The translations under genes and the position numbers were made by a program. Of a stretch of DNA of 64,000 nt, positions 35,901-47,521 are shown one piece after another; the stretch's first letter is position 1, and each line of letters starts with the position of its first letter. This DNA is from Asterochloris sp. CNOR1 (lineage: Eukaryota; Chlorophyta; Trebouxiophyceae; Trebouxiales; Trebouxiaceae): positions 2,108,001 to 2,172,000 of the forward strand of contig OZ017760.1 of NCBI GenBank assembly GCA_963969365.1, in the 5' to 3' direction. A model generated the notes under the pieces. The model was not told where the DNA came from and did not search any database. It saw nothing but the letters and a program-made list of their open reading frames with translations.

Positions 35901-38900
35901 TGCCCACCTCACAGCCTGCACGTGGCCTCCTGCAGATCACCATCATGCACAAAGGGCGGACCTTCATGGGGACGGTGCACTTCACCGCGGAGGTTGCGGC
36001 GCAGATGCCAGCACTGCCCCTGAACCTGCATCAGGCAAAGCCTGCAGGGGCAGCTGCGGCCCCACATAAGGTGGCCGATCAGAAACCCCATGCACAGCCT
36101 CAGCGGCAGCACCTGCGGCAGCAGCGGCAGGCGCCTCCGGCACACCCATTGCTGGCGCAGGCAGCGAGGGAGGCAGTGACTCCCCCGCCAGCGGTGGTGG
36201 CTGCACGAGGGAAGCAGGTGCCAGCCAGTTTGGCCAAGGAGGACAAGGTTAGTCATGCCATTGGCCCCCATGCTTGAGGGCATGTATGCAGATCCTGGCA
36301 TCATCTCATGCGCGCCCTCCTTGACATCACAGAACGCAGCCATCCAGGGGTTGGGTATTGTAATCTACATCTGCCTGTGACTCCATGCGGACATGCTCCA
36401 TGGTAGGGACCTGGCCCCCTAAACTTCATCTACACCTGACCAAATATACAGGTCATACCCTGACACTGAAGCACTCCATGCAGGACCTGGCCGCTCAGCG
36501 CTTGGAGGCCCTGGGCCCCACCTCGGGCTCGTCTGCCAACGAAAGCGGCTCCGAGGCGAGGCGTGCGCAGGCCGAGCGCGAGTTCCTACGAATGGAGCGA
36601 GAGGGTCCTCCCGCAGGCACCAAGTGAGTGCCTGCAGTCCTGGCATCTGCTCTGCACACCACAGCCTCTGCGCTGGTGTCATTGTTGCACATGAGACCGG
36701 GAGGGCGCATCTGCAGGCGCCAACTGAGAACCTGCAGCCCTAGGCGCTGGTGAGGCTGACATTTTTTGCCTTGTTTGATCTGGCATAAGGTCCTCCCAGC
36801 TAGAAGCTACCTGCTGAAGCTCGTGAGCGACAGCCAGCACTGCAAAGACAACAGTCTTGGCACATGGATGCCTGTTGCCATACCAGCATTGGAGCATGGA
36901 TGCATGCTGTGCAGTGATGCCTGGATACACAACGTAGTTTACTGTTTCCGGCATCAGCAGAACATTTTGGACCTCTGCTTGTCAGTTGTGCCCACAGGCA
37001 TATGCTGTGCCGCCACATGGCCCAGCAAATTCCAGACAGCCCTTGTTATGAGGAGCAGTTGCAGCTCATGTCACTTCTTCGTGTCCAGACATCCTTCCAC
37101 CCCGCTCTGCAGGTGCATGCTGTGCCATCGCAGCGCCTTGGATGCTCTGCAGAAGGCCATGTGTGAGGGGGCAGTTGCAGAAATTTGTTTGCAAATGGAA
37201 TCAGGGTTTCACTTCCCGCCCTGCAGGTGCACGCTGTGCCACCGCGATGCCTTGGAAGCTGCTCGGGAGCCCCAGTTTGAGGGGCGGCTGCGTCAGGGGC
37301 TGGGGTGCCTGGTGTGCGTGCGCGTGACCGCCACCCAGAACACTTGGGTGCACGAGCAGTGCGCCTTTTGGTCGCCCGAGGTGGGAGCTAGGGCTAGGCA
37401 GTTGCATGCATGTAAGCATGCATCAGGGTACGGCCTGGGGATGCTTGTCCCTTTTCGCGGGGGCTAGGCTCCTGGTGTCTCCAGCTGGACCGCTTGGTTT
37501 GCATGGGCGTGGACCGCCTCAGGGTGCGGTGCCCTGTGTGTATGTGCGCGGGCGCCTGACCTCAGTGCACAGGCGGTGCACCTTCTGGTGGCCTGAGGTG
37601 GGTGCCAAGCATTTGCATCGTAAGTGAGACTGGGTTTCCCAGCACTGAACACACCTGAATGCATGTGCACTGCGCTCTGTGGCCCCTGAAAGGTTGCCTG
37701 CCAACGTTACACCTAGTCTCAAGCTGGGATGCCTGGTGTGCGCATGCACGATGCATTTTGAACTCTGCAAGCCCCATCCTGGATGCTAACTGTAATCTCA
37801 AAATCATGCTGTGACGTCTGAGCCCTTACAGCAAGCTTGCACTGCATTCAGAGCGATGTGCTGGACTTATTGACGGCAGCTGAGTGACTGAAACCATGGT
37901 AACGCCAGGGCAGCTTCATTTTGCAGCTTCGTATGTGTTTTCAAGGGCTGCGTCATTTAACTGTTGGCTGCAGCTGCCTAGTGTCGTACATAGCCTCCTC
38001 AGCTGCTCTTCGTGCCACACACAGTCTGGCTGCAAATGCCCTGCAGATATCTGGCTACAAATCCCCTGAAGGTGCAGATGTGGGCTGCCACTCAAAAGCC
38101 GCAGAGATTCCCAGAGGCCTTCCTTGTGCCACCATTCATGCCACCTGTCACCTGGTGTCACCCCCCAACCCCTGCAGGTGTATGAGCAGGACTACCAGTT
38201 CATGGACCTGGGCGTGGCTGTGCGGCGGGGCCGGCTGATCAAGTGCAAGGTCTGCAACAGCAAAGGGGCCACCCTTGGCTGCCACGTGGCGACCTGCAAG
38301 AACAGCGCCCACCTCCCCTGCGCGCGCTTCAAGAAGTGGCTCATGGATGTGAGGGCTTGTCTGTGTATCATCGCACCCTTTCACACAGGGCACCTGGCTT
38401 CCAGCATCTATAGCATGCGTATCTGCGCAGCTGTGCTGCTCGGAAAACTGGGCCCCACTATGCAAGCAACAGTGCCCATCTTATGTTATAGAACGCTTGC
38501 CATGTCCATGCTTTGCTCGCATTACTAGCAATGATGTGTGAGGCAATTAGCAAGACACTTGTTACCTCAGACGAAATTTCTTCCCTGTCCTTTGCTTTGC
38601 ACCCACCTCCTCTAGACATGCTGCAAGGACTGGCTTTCCTGCGCTGAAAGGTCACATTACCATCCAGACTGCATCCATGCATGGGTGCACTGTGCATGAC
38701 TGCACAGTTCCACCAGAAGCACTCTTCAACGTGTACTTTGTCAGATGCAAGTCTTTCAGCACACATGCTGCCCGCTGTGCCTGCATTGTGCCTGCCATGT
38801 AGCTCATCATGAGGGTAGTCGCCTGGCTCCATTTGCATGCTCTGTTTCAGGCAAGCAAGCCGCCCTGTCCTCACGCAGAGCACTGACCAAGTCCTGCAGT

Positions 38901-41265
38901 CAACTGCACACACACGGTCTCCTGCCCCAAGCCCTACAGCCAGACCCAGGGGCAGTCATCTGTTCCCACCACGCTGCGCCTGCACCGTGCCTGGCCTGCA
39001 GCTCGTCACAGGCTTAGTCACCTGCTCCTGTGCACAGTGCAGGCATTACTTGCTGATTTCAAGTCCCCTGCTCACATCTATCATCACGTTTATGCGTCGC
39101 CACTGCTCCTCATGCAGTGCAATGCTCAAGTCCATAGTCACCTGCACCTCACACTGTCCCCTGCCCCTGCTCTGCAGCCAGATAGCGGAGTTGTCACCTG
39201 CTCCACCCACCAGCCTGGCATTGCTCGCTCGTCTCGGGCCCTGCGTCGCACAGGCAGCTCGCAGCAGGCTGATGAGGAGCACACGCCACCAGCAGGTAAG
39301 ATTCACACCCTGAATGTGACACTGCAGCCTGAGAACGCCTGGTCAGTGTCGAGTGGCCGGGTGAGTGATCCTTCTCCCACAGAGAGCTGCGCGGACGCGC
39401 GTTATCTTGAATGACATGCCCTCATATATGTTTGTTTTCTTTTCACTTCCAGACAGCGGTAAACATAAATATCTTGTTTGACCTGCAGCCAAGTCAACAA
39501 AATGCTCCATGCAGCAGAGGTTGGCAGCCTTGTGTCAAATGCCCCTGCAGCACACCTGTGGTGCTTATTGCTGCAGAGGAAACGGGTGACAATGTGGCCC
39601 GTAGCGGCAGTGGGCGGGGGCAGAGCTGGAGTGGGGGGGCCACAGCCGTGGGGACGCATCAGGGAGAGCAGGCAGGGCCGCCGCCAGTCGTGCTGGGGAG
39701 GACGCAGGCTGTTTCAGGTGGGAGAGATTGAGGGTCTCTGCACATTTGAGGGATGCGGTTTGAAACCAGGCAGTATGCTGGGTGAGGCTGTCGATTCTGG
39801 TGTGCTGGGCCCAGGTTGATTTCAGGTTGAAGTTGCTGAAGCTCTGTATTTTCTGGCATACTTGAGGTATGTTGGGGTGCTCTTAGGATGGCTGCTGAGG
39901 ATTCCAAGTAGTGCTCATATTTACCTGTGAGAAGCCTGAAATGACAGAGTGATGATGCACTTTGCTGGTGGGACTTGAGCAATGGTTGTAAAGTGCTTGT
40001 GAAGCGGCTGGGCTGCAGCTCTTACCGTGAGGCCTGCCTTGGTCACGGGTAGTGTGTTCAAGACTAAGGCGCCTCAGGCGTCACTGGGCCAAAAAGCCAG
40101 TTCAGATCACCCCCTTGCGTGAGAGACTCTCTGTCTACCTACATGTGCAAATCTCACCTGTGTACCTCTGCTGCCTACAGCTGCGCCCTCTGGGGGCCAG
40201 GCAAGGGCATCTGAGCAGGCAGAGGACGGCGTCGCTGCGGATAGGGACATCTCCCCAGATCAGGACTGGAAGGTGGGCTGCTCTACCGAGCAATGCACCC
40301 AGCTCTCTGAAGTCCTGCCAGCAAGCCTGGTGGTATGGACTGCTCAGAGGGGGATTTTGCCCTCCTGAGCAGTGCATGCAGTCAGTCCAATTGCTGCAAG
40401 CACAGCTTTTGGTGAGGATGGTTGCCCGATAGAAGACCTCCTCTGCAGCAGCGTGCTGAAACATGCAGTGCCAGTCAGCATGCACAGACGGTGGTGGGGA
40501 GGTCCAATCAGAAGAGGGACTGGCTGAGCTGAGGGCATGCAGAGTCGCCTCTACCTCTGTGCAGATCACTATGACGCCCACCCTGGACACCAAGCTGGTC
40601 AACATGCCGCCCCACAACTTTGACCCGGCGGAGGTGCCTGACGCCGACATGTGTGAGTTTCTGGGAGGAAGCATGGGCACCCCCGGCACGCGGAGGGGCA
40701 GTCCAGGTGAGACTGTTGCTGCTCGGCCATGTTGCATGGCGCGCCACCTCGTTAGGACAGGCTCCGCTTGGCTGGCAGGTACAGCTGTCATTGGCCAATC
40801 AGTGTGGCCTGCCATCATGCGGCAGGCAGCCCAGAGGAGACATGCCAGTGCTGGGTTGTGTGTACATGACCCCTGCAATACTTGCAAATTTGGGGGGCCA
40901 AGTCACATCATTGTGCTGTGTCTGTGAGCAGCTGGCATGCTGGAGCCTGCAGATGTATGCTGCATCAGTGGCAGCGTTTCCCACAAGCTGCTCGTTTTTG
41001 CTTTGTTTCTCTGTGCACCATTCCACAGGATTGGGTTCTGGAATGCGGCACTGTTTGCAACACAGGCCTGCGCCGCATCTTGTAGCGCCTCACGTCAGGC
41101 AGGACATGAACATGCCCCTCCTGGCTTTATGCAGGCATCTGCCGCATCTGCATCGTCACCCGCCAAGGCAAGTGTGGCGCCCCTAGTGCCTCCCGCCGCT
41201 GCCTGCGGCGGCAGCTCTCTGAGCGCTACCACCACCTTCTGGGGCATGCGTTCCCTCAGCAATAA
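29914..41265 (+). CDS. ELM2-like and extended-PHD chromatin protein
   Basis: Large multi-exon gene. Best-supported exons: 29914-30021, 30085-30246, 30811-~30931, ~31231-31380, 31750-31863, 32700-32910, 33003-33036, 33717-33832, 34690-34761, 35077-35149, 35936-36247, 36484-36623, 37227-37380, 38178-38348, 39178-39295, 39577-39717, 40181-40272, 40565-40706, 41135-41265. Some internal joins (30931/31231, 31863/32700, 33036/33717, 33832/34690) do not match in phase or need a missing exon. HRGPGFQAVIPD resembles the start of an ELM2 domain. GKPLDTGKRLRRK is a likely nuclear signal. An extended PHD zinc finger spans two exons (CTLCHRDALE, WVHEQCAFWSPEV; CKVCNSKGATLGC, CKNSAHLPCARF). The last exon has a cysteine-rich motif, CRICIVTRQGKCGAPSASRR. 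Such proteins usually read histone tails; partners are unknown. A further PHD-like piece (CKDWLSCAERSHYHPDC) at about 38616-38690 may be another exon. Its introns hold the richest set of ghosts here. Confidence 0.68.
30310..30430 (+). repeat. Exon ghost of the 30085-30246 exon end
   Basis: Copies the last third of the exon just after it: ccaaacgttttaggctggag against ccagatgttttcagatggag, then catatccaggatgctggcctg against catacccggtctgctggctg. The donor is replaced by acctgc. Confidence 0.75.
30697..30770 (+). repeat. Exon ghost of the 30811 exon
   Basis: Upstream copy with acceptor: ctgcagcactcagccactgt against ctgcagcattccgtcacagc. It encodes HSATVGGLEAGADKRLQT against HSVTAGGLEAGPDVRLQT, with an intact frame over this length. 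It might still act as a cassette exon. Confidence 0.82.
31901..32114 (+). repeat. CAG microsatellites within intron ghosts
   Basis: Three (CAG)n tracts at 31901-31915, 32002-32020 and 32098-32114. Each of the first two is followed by attgagc(c/t)tg. Between them, 31926-31972 is a decayed copy of the 31750-31863 exon end (gtgctgaagaccagagc against ctgctgaagagcaaagc). Confidence 0.7.
33505..33757 (+). repeat. 106-bp tandem duplication of an acceptor and exon start
   Basis: Units begin right after CAG at 33505, 33611 and 33717. The first two full units differ by only one or two bases. The third shares its first ~40 bases (gcaagccgctggacacc) and then becomes the true exon. Each unit has a usable acceptor, and all three encode GKPLDT(R/G)KR. 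This is the youngest duplication of its kind in the window. Confidence 0.93.
36705..37225 (+). repeat. Exon ghosts flanking the first ePHD exon
   Basis: 36705-36760 copies the end of the 36484-36623 exon with its donor. Then two ~115-bp copies of the next exon's acceptor and start lie at about 36995 and 37110 (aggtgcatgctgtgccatcg against aggtgcacgctgtgccaccg). The nearer copy still encodes CMLCHRSALDAL against CTLCHRDALEAA; the farther copy is more decayed. Confidence 0.88.
37495..37760 (+). repeat. Two downstream ghosts of the 37227-37380 ePHD exon
   Basis: 37500-37640 copies the second half of the exon and the first intron bases (ggtggcctgaggtgggtgcc against ggtcgcccgaggtgggagct; the ggcctggtgtgc..gtgcgcg core is kept). 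37660-37760 is an older copy with tgcctggtgtgcgcatgcac. Neither keeps a zinc-binding set of cysteines. Confidence 0.82.
38936..39160 (+). repeat. Serial ghosts of the 39178-39295 exon start
   Basis: The exon start (cagccagatagcggagttgt) has decayed copies at 38936 (cagccagacccaggggcagt), at about 39003 and at about 39128 (each keeping ..tagtcacctgc.cc). All lie upstream and in the same orientation. Confidence 0.7.
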
Positions 41266-41928
41266 GGCCAACCTGCGTGCTGGTCCCCTCAGCAATGAGG
41301 CTGGCGTGTATGTCGGCCCCTGGCATGCGACTGCCAGCGCCGTTCCGCAAGCGCTGCCATGGCCACCAGGCCTTAGCAACAGGCAGTTCCCCAAGAAGGA
41401 GGCTGCCCAGGTGCCGGCTTTGGAATGCCGTCAGGTTCCTGACTGACTGCAAAAAGCAGAGTCTTGCCGGGCCCTTACAGCTGCAGCAGCTGCCACTTTC
41501 AGTGACCAGGCCGGCTGGGCGCCAGTCTCTAGCAAGCTGCAGACTCTGCAAGCGCCCAAAGAAGGCTGCACCCCAGTGAGAGCAGTCCTCACTGCAGCAA
41601 AGATGTTGAAGGCAAAGTAGTGATAAAGTCAGGGGCGGCAGCACCCCCACCCGCAGGTGTTGCCTTGCTGCAAGCAGCTGGCTGCAGGCCACACCCACCA
41701 CTGACCCTCCATACTGACTTCCTGTGCTGTCTTTTGCCCCAAATGAATCAGGCATTGCCATGACTGGCCGCCTGCTTGCTGAGTAGAATGGTGATCCCAC
41801 AACTCTCAGGTCTTAGCCTAGAGAAGCTCAATGAAAGTGCAATATTGATGGATGGTCCTTTACCTTCACAAAGGGGGACCACCTCCCTGTTGGCGTCACC
41901 AAAGGCTCGATTTTTCTTCTATTGTGTC
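41266..41928. other. Gap between convergent ePHD and coiled-coil genes
   Basis: Contains a small tandem duplication at 41250-41310 (cctcagcaataaggc / cctcagcaatgaggc) spanning the ePHD stop codon. The 205-codon antisense frame here has no domain and is probably chance. Confidence 0.55.
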
Positions 41929-44900
41929 TCAGGCGTCAGAAGGGCCGGCATCACCTGCCTCCTGTGATGTCCATGTCTCAGGTGCAGCCACCAGCACAAC
42001 ACCTCTGTGCACCGCTTCATCTGCTGCACTCATGGGCTGGTAGCAGGAGGTGCTGACGCGCTGCAGCAATGCCCCAAGCTGCTCCCTGGGCACCTCAAGG
42101 GAGGCTGGGCGCTCATGTCGCCACACAGCTGGCCTGGGAAGCTGCTCCTGGTGGGCAGCTGACGCTGGCTGGTGCGCTGTGGTCCCAGGGTATGTTTGCT
42201 CCAAGGCATCTGGCAGAGGCCTGCAGAGACAAAAGGGTTGCTGTCATTAAGATGGTAGCAGCGGATTGCAGCACCACACAACTTCAGACTCTCGCTGCAC
42301 AGGGCACACAATGAGTGAGCCTGAATGTGGCCCCGCCCAAGCATGGCAGACAGCATTGACAATGTTGTTGGTACTGGCTGGCCTTTACTGTCAACAAGGG
42401 TGCACACTGGACAGACCTGGCAAATGTCAGACGCTGGGCACTGGGAGAGGGCTGCAGGGCAGCAGCTTGCAGCGGCTGCTTCTTTCCCGCTGTGGCCTGT
42501 CTGCCGCTGCCCTGCGCAGGCTGTGTCTGGGATCCCTCAGACCTGACTGCAGGGGCTGCAGGGGCTGCAGGGGCTGAGAGGCCAGCCTCATGCCTCACGC
42601 CCCCCTCTTGGCTGCTGCCACCATCAGCTGTGGCTGAGGCCTGCTGCTGCGGCTCCAGGCCAGAAGCACCTGCCAATCCAGCACCCACTGTGCCTGCATC
42701 TGCGCTGCTGGCACTGGTTAGCGGCTGGGGCTGTTGGTTATGAGGGCTAGCTACCTGACTGGCCACTGGAGCTAGCATGTCGCGTTGGGCAGTGTGTCTG
42801 CTGGGTGGCCTCTCAGGGATGGCTGAGACTGCAACAGCAGAGGCGTCAGCAGCAGAGGCCTCAGCTGCAGAAGTGCTGCTGTGCAGAGAGCGCCTGCTGC
42901 TCTGCAGAGCCCGCTTGGCCTGCTGCGCCTCAGCAATGTAGACGCCCATGTTGTGGCGCAGCACCTCATTCTCAGCGCAAACCCTGCACTGAGTATACAA
43001 GGGGTTCTTGGTAGTGTAGCCCCATGCAATGACGCAGCAATATGTTCTCAGCACAGACCCTCAGTGTAGATCCTGCTTGCGCTCTAAAGAGAGCTGTCAG
43101 TGATGCACACCCATGGCATATTGTGGCGCCTTGTTCTCAGTGCAGACTCTGCAGGAAGCGCATGACAGGGCTGTCAGTGACCTACACCATCATTCTTGGC
43201 TCAGGTCATGTGCAGGATGTAGATCCTGTGATTTGTTCATTGTATGGCCACACTGACAGAACCACATGCAGTACTCTAACCATCAGTAGTTGTGTGCAGA
43301 GTCACGGTTGACATGTGTCAGACACTAAAGCTTCCCAAACGGCACAGGCCCAAGCAGTGCCTGGCAATGGCTGCTGAGCCTGCGTGTGAAGCAAGTCTTC
43401 CCAGCATGACATGTACTAAGCTAGACATGTGCCCACTAAAGATAGAGGAGGTTCAATGACATCTTTGAGGGATGAGGCTGCAGCCAAAAAAAGCAACACA
43501 CAGGTGCAACAGTGCTGTCTCAGATGAATGTGTGCACATAGCTTGAGACCTTGGACTTGAGTGCATTTGTATCCACAATTGCTATGTGGCTCAGTCAGGA
43601 CGTGCTGGGCACACGTGAGATCATCATCACCTGTCAAGCTCCCTGGAGAGGTGTAGAGACTTCTCCAGTGTAGCCCTTGCTGCGGCCGACCCCTGCCTTG
43701 TTCCCTGCCCCCGTGCTGCTGATGCCTGTGCTGCCTCCAGCTGTGCACGCAGGTGGCGCACCTGCTGTCGATACAGCACCTGCAGTGGAGGCATCCACAC
43801 AAAATATGAGCACGAAGTTGGCTTGGTGGGCGCCTGTTAATGAAACCTTTGCTATGTCAAGTTGCATTCAGCCAGCATATTCAGACCCCATTTTGTTACT
43901 GTTGCTGCCTTCAATGAGGCTGCCTTGGCCTGAGGTGCACTCGACTGCTGCTGATGCAGGACTTACAGTCCAGCAGTGTATGCTCTGCTGTTGTGTCGAC
44001 GTGGGGGCCTGTCACACCTTGGATGGCTGTCTGCGCAGCAGCTGCTGTTGGATCGCATGGTTCCAAGACCAGGACAATTTGCAGGGCAACACAAACCCTG
44101 GGCCCACCTGAACATAAGGCTGAGTATTGGCGGCGCGCCTGCGCAGCACCTGCTGCTGCCTAGAGAAAAGCTGGCGCAGCGCATGCAGCCGCACCTGCAT
44201 CTGCGCCAGGTAAGCCTGCAGACAGTATCAGACCAGCTTTATGACGATGTTTGATCCGGGGTTGCACTTCTCGTACGCCCAGCCAGAGCAGGTGCAGCGC
44301 CTGCAGCCGCCCAACATACAGGCAGCAGGGCAATGTGTGTACAGGCAGCCAATGGGAGAGCTGCGGTCTATGTTTGGGCAGGTGCAGAGAGCTAGTCCCG
44401 CCCCTGCATCTTTATCATGTAGGCCCAAGAACGTCAGGGGGAGCATGGCAAGCATAATTGATATTGCCTTTTGGCCAGTGTTGGGCCAAGCCCCCAAGCT
44501 GAGGCTGCATAAGACCGCCAGGTAACAAGGCACAGGATGGATGCTGTCCATCCAAAGGTGAACAACTAGAATCATGAGGGTGATGCAAAAGGCAGGAAGA
44601 GTTGCTCAAAAGCTGGAAAGCTGTGTTTGCACAGCAACAAGACGGTGAGGCCTGCCAGCACCACCTGTGATGGGCTTGCAGGCCCCTTGAAAGAACAGGG
44701 GCACGCTGCCTGCCGGTGATGCACCAAGTTCGTAAACTTGCCTTGTGGACCTGCATCATGAGCTGCTGCAGGTCTCCCCATGTGGCATCCAGGCTCAGGC
44801 GCCGCACAAACTGGGCCAGTGCCTCTACTGCTCTGGTTGGCAGCCAGGCCCCTCTGCCAGCCTGCCGGTGGCGCCTCAAGTCTGCACAGAAGCTCAACCC

Positions 44901-47521
44901 TAATCAGATTCTGCCAGGCAACGTCAGGGCAGAAATCCGTGATGGTGTGGCTGGCCAGGTGCCTAAATGCTGGGATTCTCTGAGCTGGCCAAGCCCCCTG
45001 GGGCACATACAATTGCCCACCTGCTATCTCTGCTGAGGCGTCTGCTGTGGGCGGCACAATGGAGGGCCCCAGATCTGCGTGACGACCATCTTCCGACAGC
45101 TCAGCAGGAGCATAGCCGCCCCCAGTGCGGTGCAGTCTGCAGAAGTCAGAAACACGCTTTCAGCAGAAGCACCCTCCAGGAGGTGATGAAACCACCGTCG
45201 CCCCCAGTGCAATGCAACGTGCAACGTGCAACACGCAAGAAGAAGCTTCAGCAGCGGTGCACAGCTTGGGAGCACACAGACCAGCAGCGCACAGAGATGC
45301 AATGCAGCTGCCCCTGGGGGCCAGCGACAGCAGCAGGTCTTCACAGAAGCAGCACCCTACAGTAATGCAAAGCAGCAGCAGCAGCGGCAGCAACGGCTCT
45401 TGCACAGTGGCAGCAGCGTGAAGTACAGGGCAGCAGCAGCAGCAGAAAGTGTTGGGCTGCAGCTGCGGCAGCGGCAGCGGCAGCGGCAACGGCTGGTCAT
45501 GGGCAGCGTCAGCGGCAGAAGCTGCCTCATGCAGAAGATGCAGCAATCTAACTGCACAGGCAAGGGTACATGTGATGCCAGCCCAGGCGCGCTGCCTCAC
45601 ACAGTGGGCACAGTGCGCGGGGAAGGGTCCGCGACGTAGCTCAGCCCACTTCCCTGCACGATGGCTCGCGGCGATGCCAGGAGGTCCAGGCCAGCTGGAG
45701 CCGGCAGGCTGCCTCCAGTCACCTGTGCCTCCTGCAGGGTGTCGGGTTAGGGGTTTAGGGGTCATGGTCTATACTGGCAGTGTTGCCGGTGTCTCTTGTG
45801 ACGGGAGCAGTGGTGACCTCTTGGTGGTGCTCTGTGCTGCCTGCAGACAGGCAGCGGGGCCTGCAACAGAGCTCAGCCAAGTCTGCCTGTGCCTTGAGAC
45901 GCCCTCAGCAGGTCCAGCTCTGGCATGTACAGTCTGCAGGTGGGCAGCATGCCACCCACCTGCAGACAGCTCAGATACTGACCGTACACGCCAGTGATGC
46001 TTAGCACAGCCCTGGTTGGAATCATATCAGGTCCAGTCCTGGCACCGCAGCGCCTGTTCTCCGTCCTCAAGCGGTGCACCCCCAACACTTGAGATGTTCT
46101 GACCACGACTTACGCCTCAGCACCGTGCGCTCCCCGTGCAGGCGCTGCATGTAGCACATCACACAAGCGCAGCGTGCCCCATCCCCTGCCCTCATACGAC
46201 ATCACAGGTGCAGGCAGCCCACCTGCAGCATGCGCCGCAGCACCCCATTCTCCCCCCGCAGGCGCTGCACCTCGTCCATGGCCTGGTTGTACAGGCGGGC
46301 TGCCTGGCGGGCCCCCGCCAGCTCCTCGTGGCTCTCCTCCAAGGCACCTGCAGTGGCACAGCGTCCACACCTTCAGCTGCATGGTCGGTACTCATGTTTC
46401 CTTTTCCAAAGACATCTGCAAGGGCACAGCATTGACACCTTCAGCTGCCTGGCATGCCTGCGTCAGCTCGTCTTGGCTCTCCCCCAAGTCACCTGCAGGG
46501 GCCTCCCAGAAATTACAACCTGTGCTGCAGATGTATAGATGGCCACGCTCACAATGCTGCCAATGTGTGTGTGCACGGCGCGCCAGGTGGCTGCTGCAGC
46601 CTTTGACAACCTCAAGCGTCGGCGCTTGCCTGCCAGGTCCAGCTGCAGCTGGCGGCTGTGGCTCAGCTTGCTGACAGCCTCCGCCAGCTGCTGCTGCAGG
46701 TGCTGCAAGTGCCGCTCCACCTGATCAGCCTGGCCCGCTCTGGCTGCCGCCTGCAGCGCCTCTCTTTCCTTCTGGGCTGCCCACTCCCTGCAGCAGAGCA
46801 CGTGGCGCTGTTTGCCGGGGAGGCAGCCATGCATGCAGGCTCCATGTCCCCTGAGACCTGGCAGCGTGCCTCTCTGTAGCTGTCACCTGGCAGGCTGGCG
46901 CGTCGGCCATAGGTGCAGCCTGAGGGCGGGGCGTTTGTCCTTTTAACTAACAGCCCTCTAGGACTTGGAAGGTCATCGCAGGCAGCTGCAGCTGTGCCCT
47001 CCACGCTCTCACAAGGTGCACAGAGCGGTGAGACTGGACCTTGCAGGTAGCTACAGATGTCATGTCGTGCAAAGGGAAGCAGCAGGCTGAAGGACTGACT
47101 GCCGACAAACTAGCCCACTCTGCAAAGCAAGGTGTCGGCCAGCTCAGCTGGATACCTGAGTCTGCTGACGTCCTGATCCCTGGTCTGCACCGACTGTTGC
47201 AGGGAGGCCACTTGCATGCGCAGCTCCTCGATGTGCTGCTCCCGGAACTGCTGCTGAACCCTCTGGCCATGTTGCCAGCTCTGCTCTGAGGGCCCTTCTG
47301 GCTGCTCCCAGGGTTGGGAAACAGCACTGGGCGCCTCTGGCGCTGCATCTGGATGAGCTTCTGCATAAAGCTGACTGCAAGGGGCCACTTGATCAATCAG
47401 GACAAACGCACATGCAATCATATCACAACTGCCTAAGGATCAGAAAAGCAGCAAACCTGAATCGTAGCCTGTCCTTGAGCTCCTGCACAACAGCACGGGC
47501 CCTTCCTGTCGTCCTGATCAT
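41929..47521 (-). CDS. Unrecognised coiled-coil protein
   Basis: Not recognised. Exons in coding order: 47521-47457, 47374-47156, 46787-~46493, 46347-46223, 45731-~45650, 45136-45021, 44881-44751, 44215-44108, 43779-43631, 42983-42417, 42220-41929. Phase matches at most joins; the ends of the third and fifth exons are uncertain. Nearly all the N-terminal 400 residues are heptad-rich: IEELRMQVASLQQSVQTRD, HLQHLQQQLAEAVSKL, ARLYNQAMDEVQRLRGENG, MQVRLHALRQLF and VRHLRAQLEAAQASAA. The C-terminal third is Ala/Ser/Gln-rich and probably disordered. A structural or ciliary role would be a guess, suggested only by the nearby CCDC96 gene. It starts 289 bases from the divergent FIST gene. Confidence 0.6.
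43026..43170 (-). repeat. Two ghosts of the 42417-42983 exon start
   Basis: Minus-strand copies of the acceptor and first codons (ggtttgcgctgagaatgagg): one near 43026-43070 (gggtctgtgctgagaacata) and one near 43110-43170 (gagtctgcactgagaacaag), the second extending into an image of the following HNMGV codons. Confidence 0.8.
45313..45500. repeat. CAG/CGG-rich low-complexity tract in intron
   Basis: Runs of CAG and CAGCGG, densest at 45369-45390, 45430-45445 and 45458-45491. They produce long but meaningless Ser/Gln/Arg and Cys/Leu frames on both strands. Confidence 0.8.
46020..46505 (-). repeat. Ghosts on both sides of the 46223-46347 exon
   Basis: Downstream in coding direction: 46125-46160 and 46020-46080 copy the exon's second half (HRLRTENRRCG against QRLRGENGVLR). 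Upstream: 46420-46505 copies its acceptor and start (plus strand cttggctctcccccaagtca against cgtggctctcctccaaggca, then cctgcag). This is the clearest case of one exon with decayed copies on both flanks. Confidence 0.85.

Noticed and set aside
1480-37180. Ghosts as mutually exclusive alternative exons
   Set aside because: Most lack one splice site, a frame or key residues. A few (30697, 33505, 33611) keep these and remain possible, so I treat them as open cases within the findings.
41183-41800. 205-codon minus-strand frame
   Set aside because: Antisense to the last ePHD exon and its 3' region; composition mirrors the sense strand and no motif is seen.
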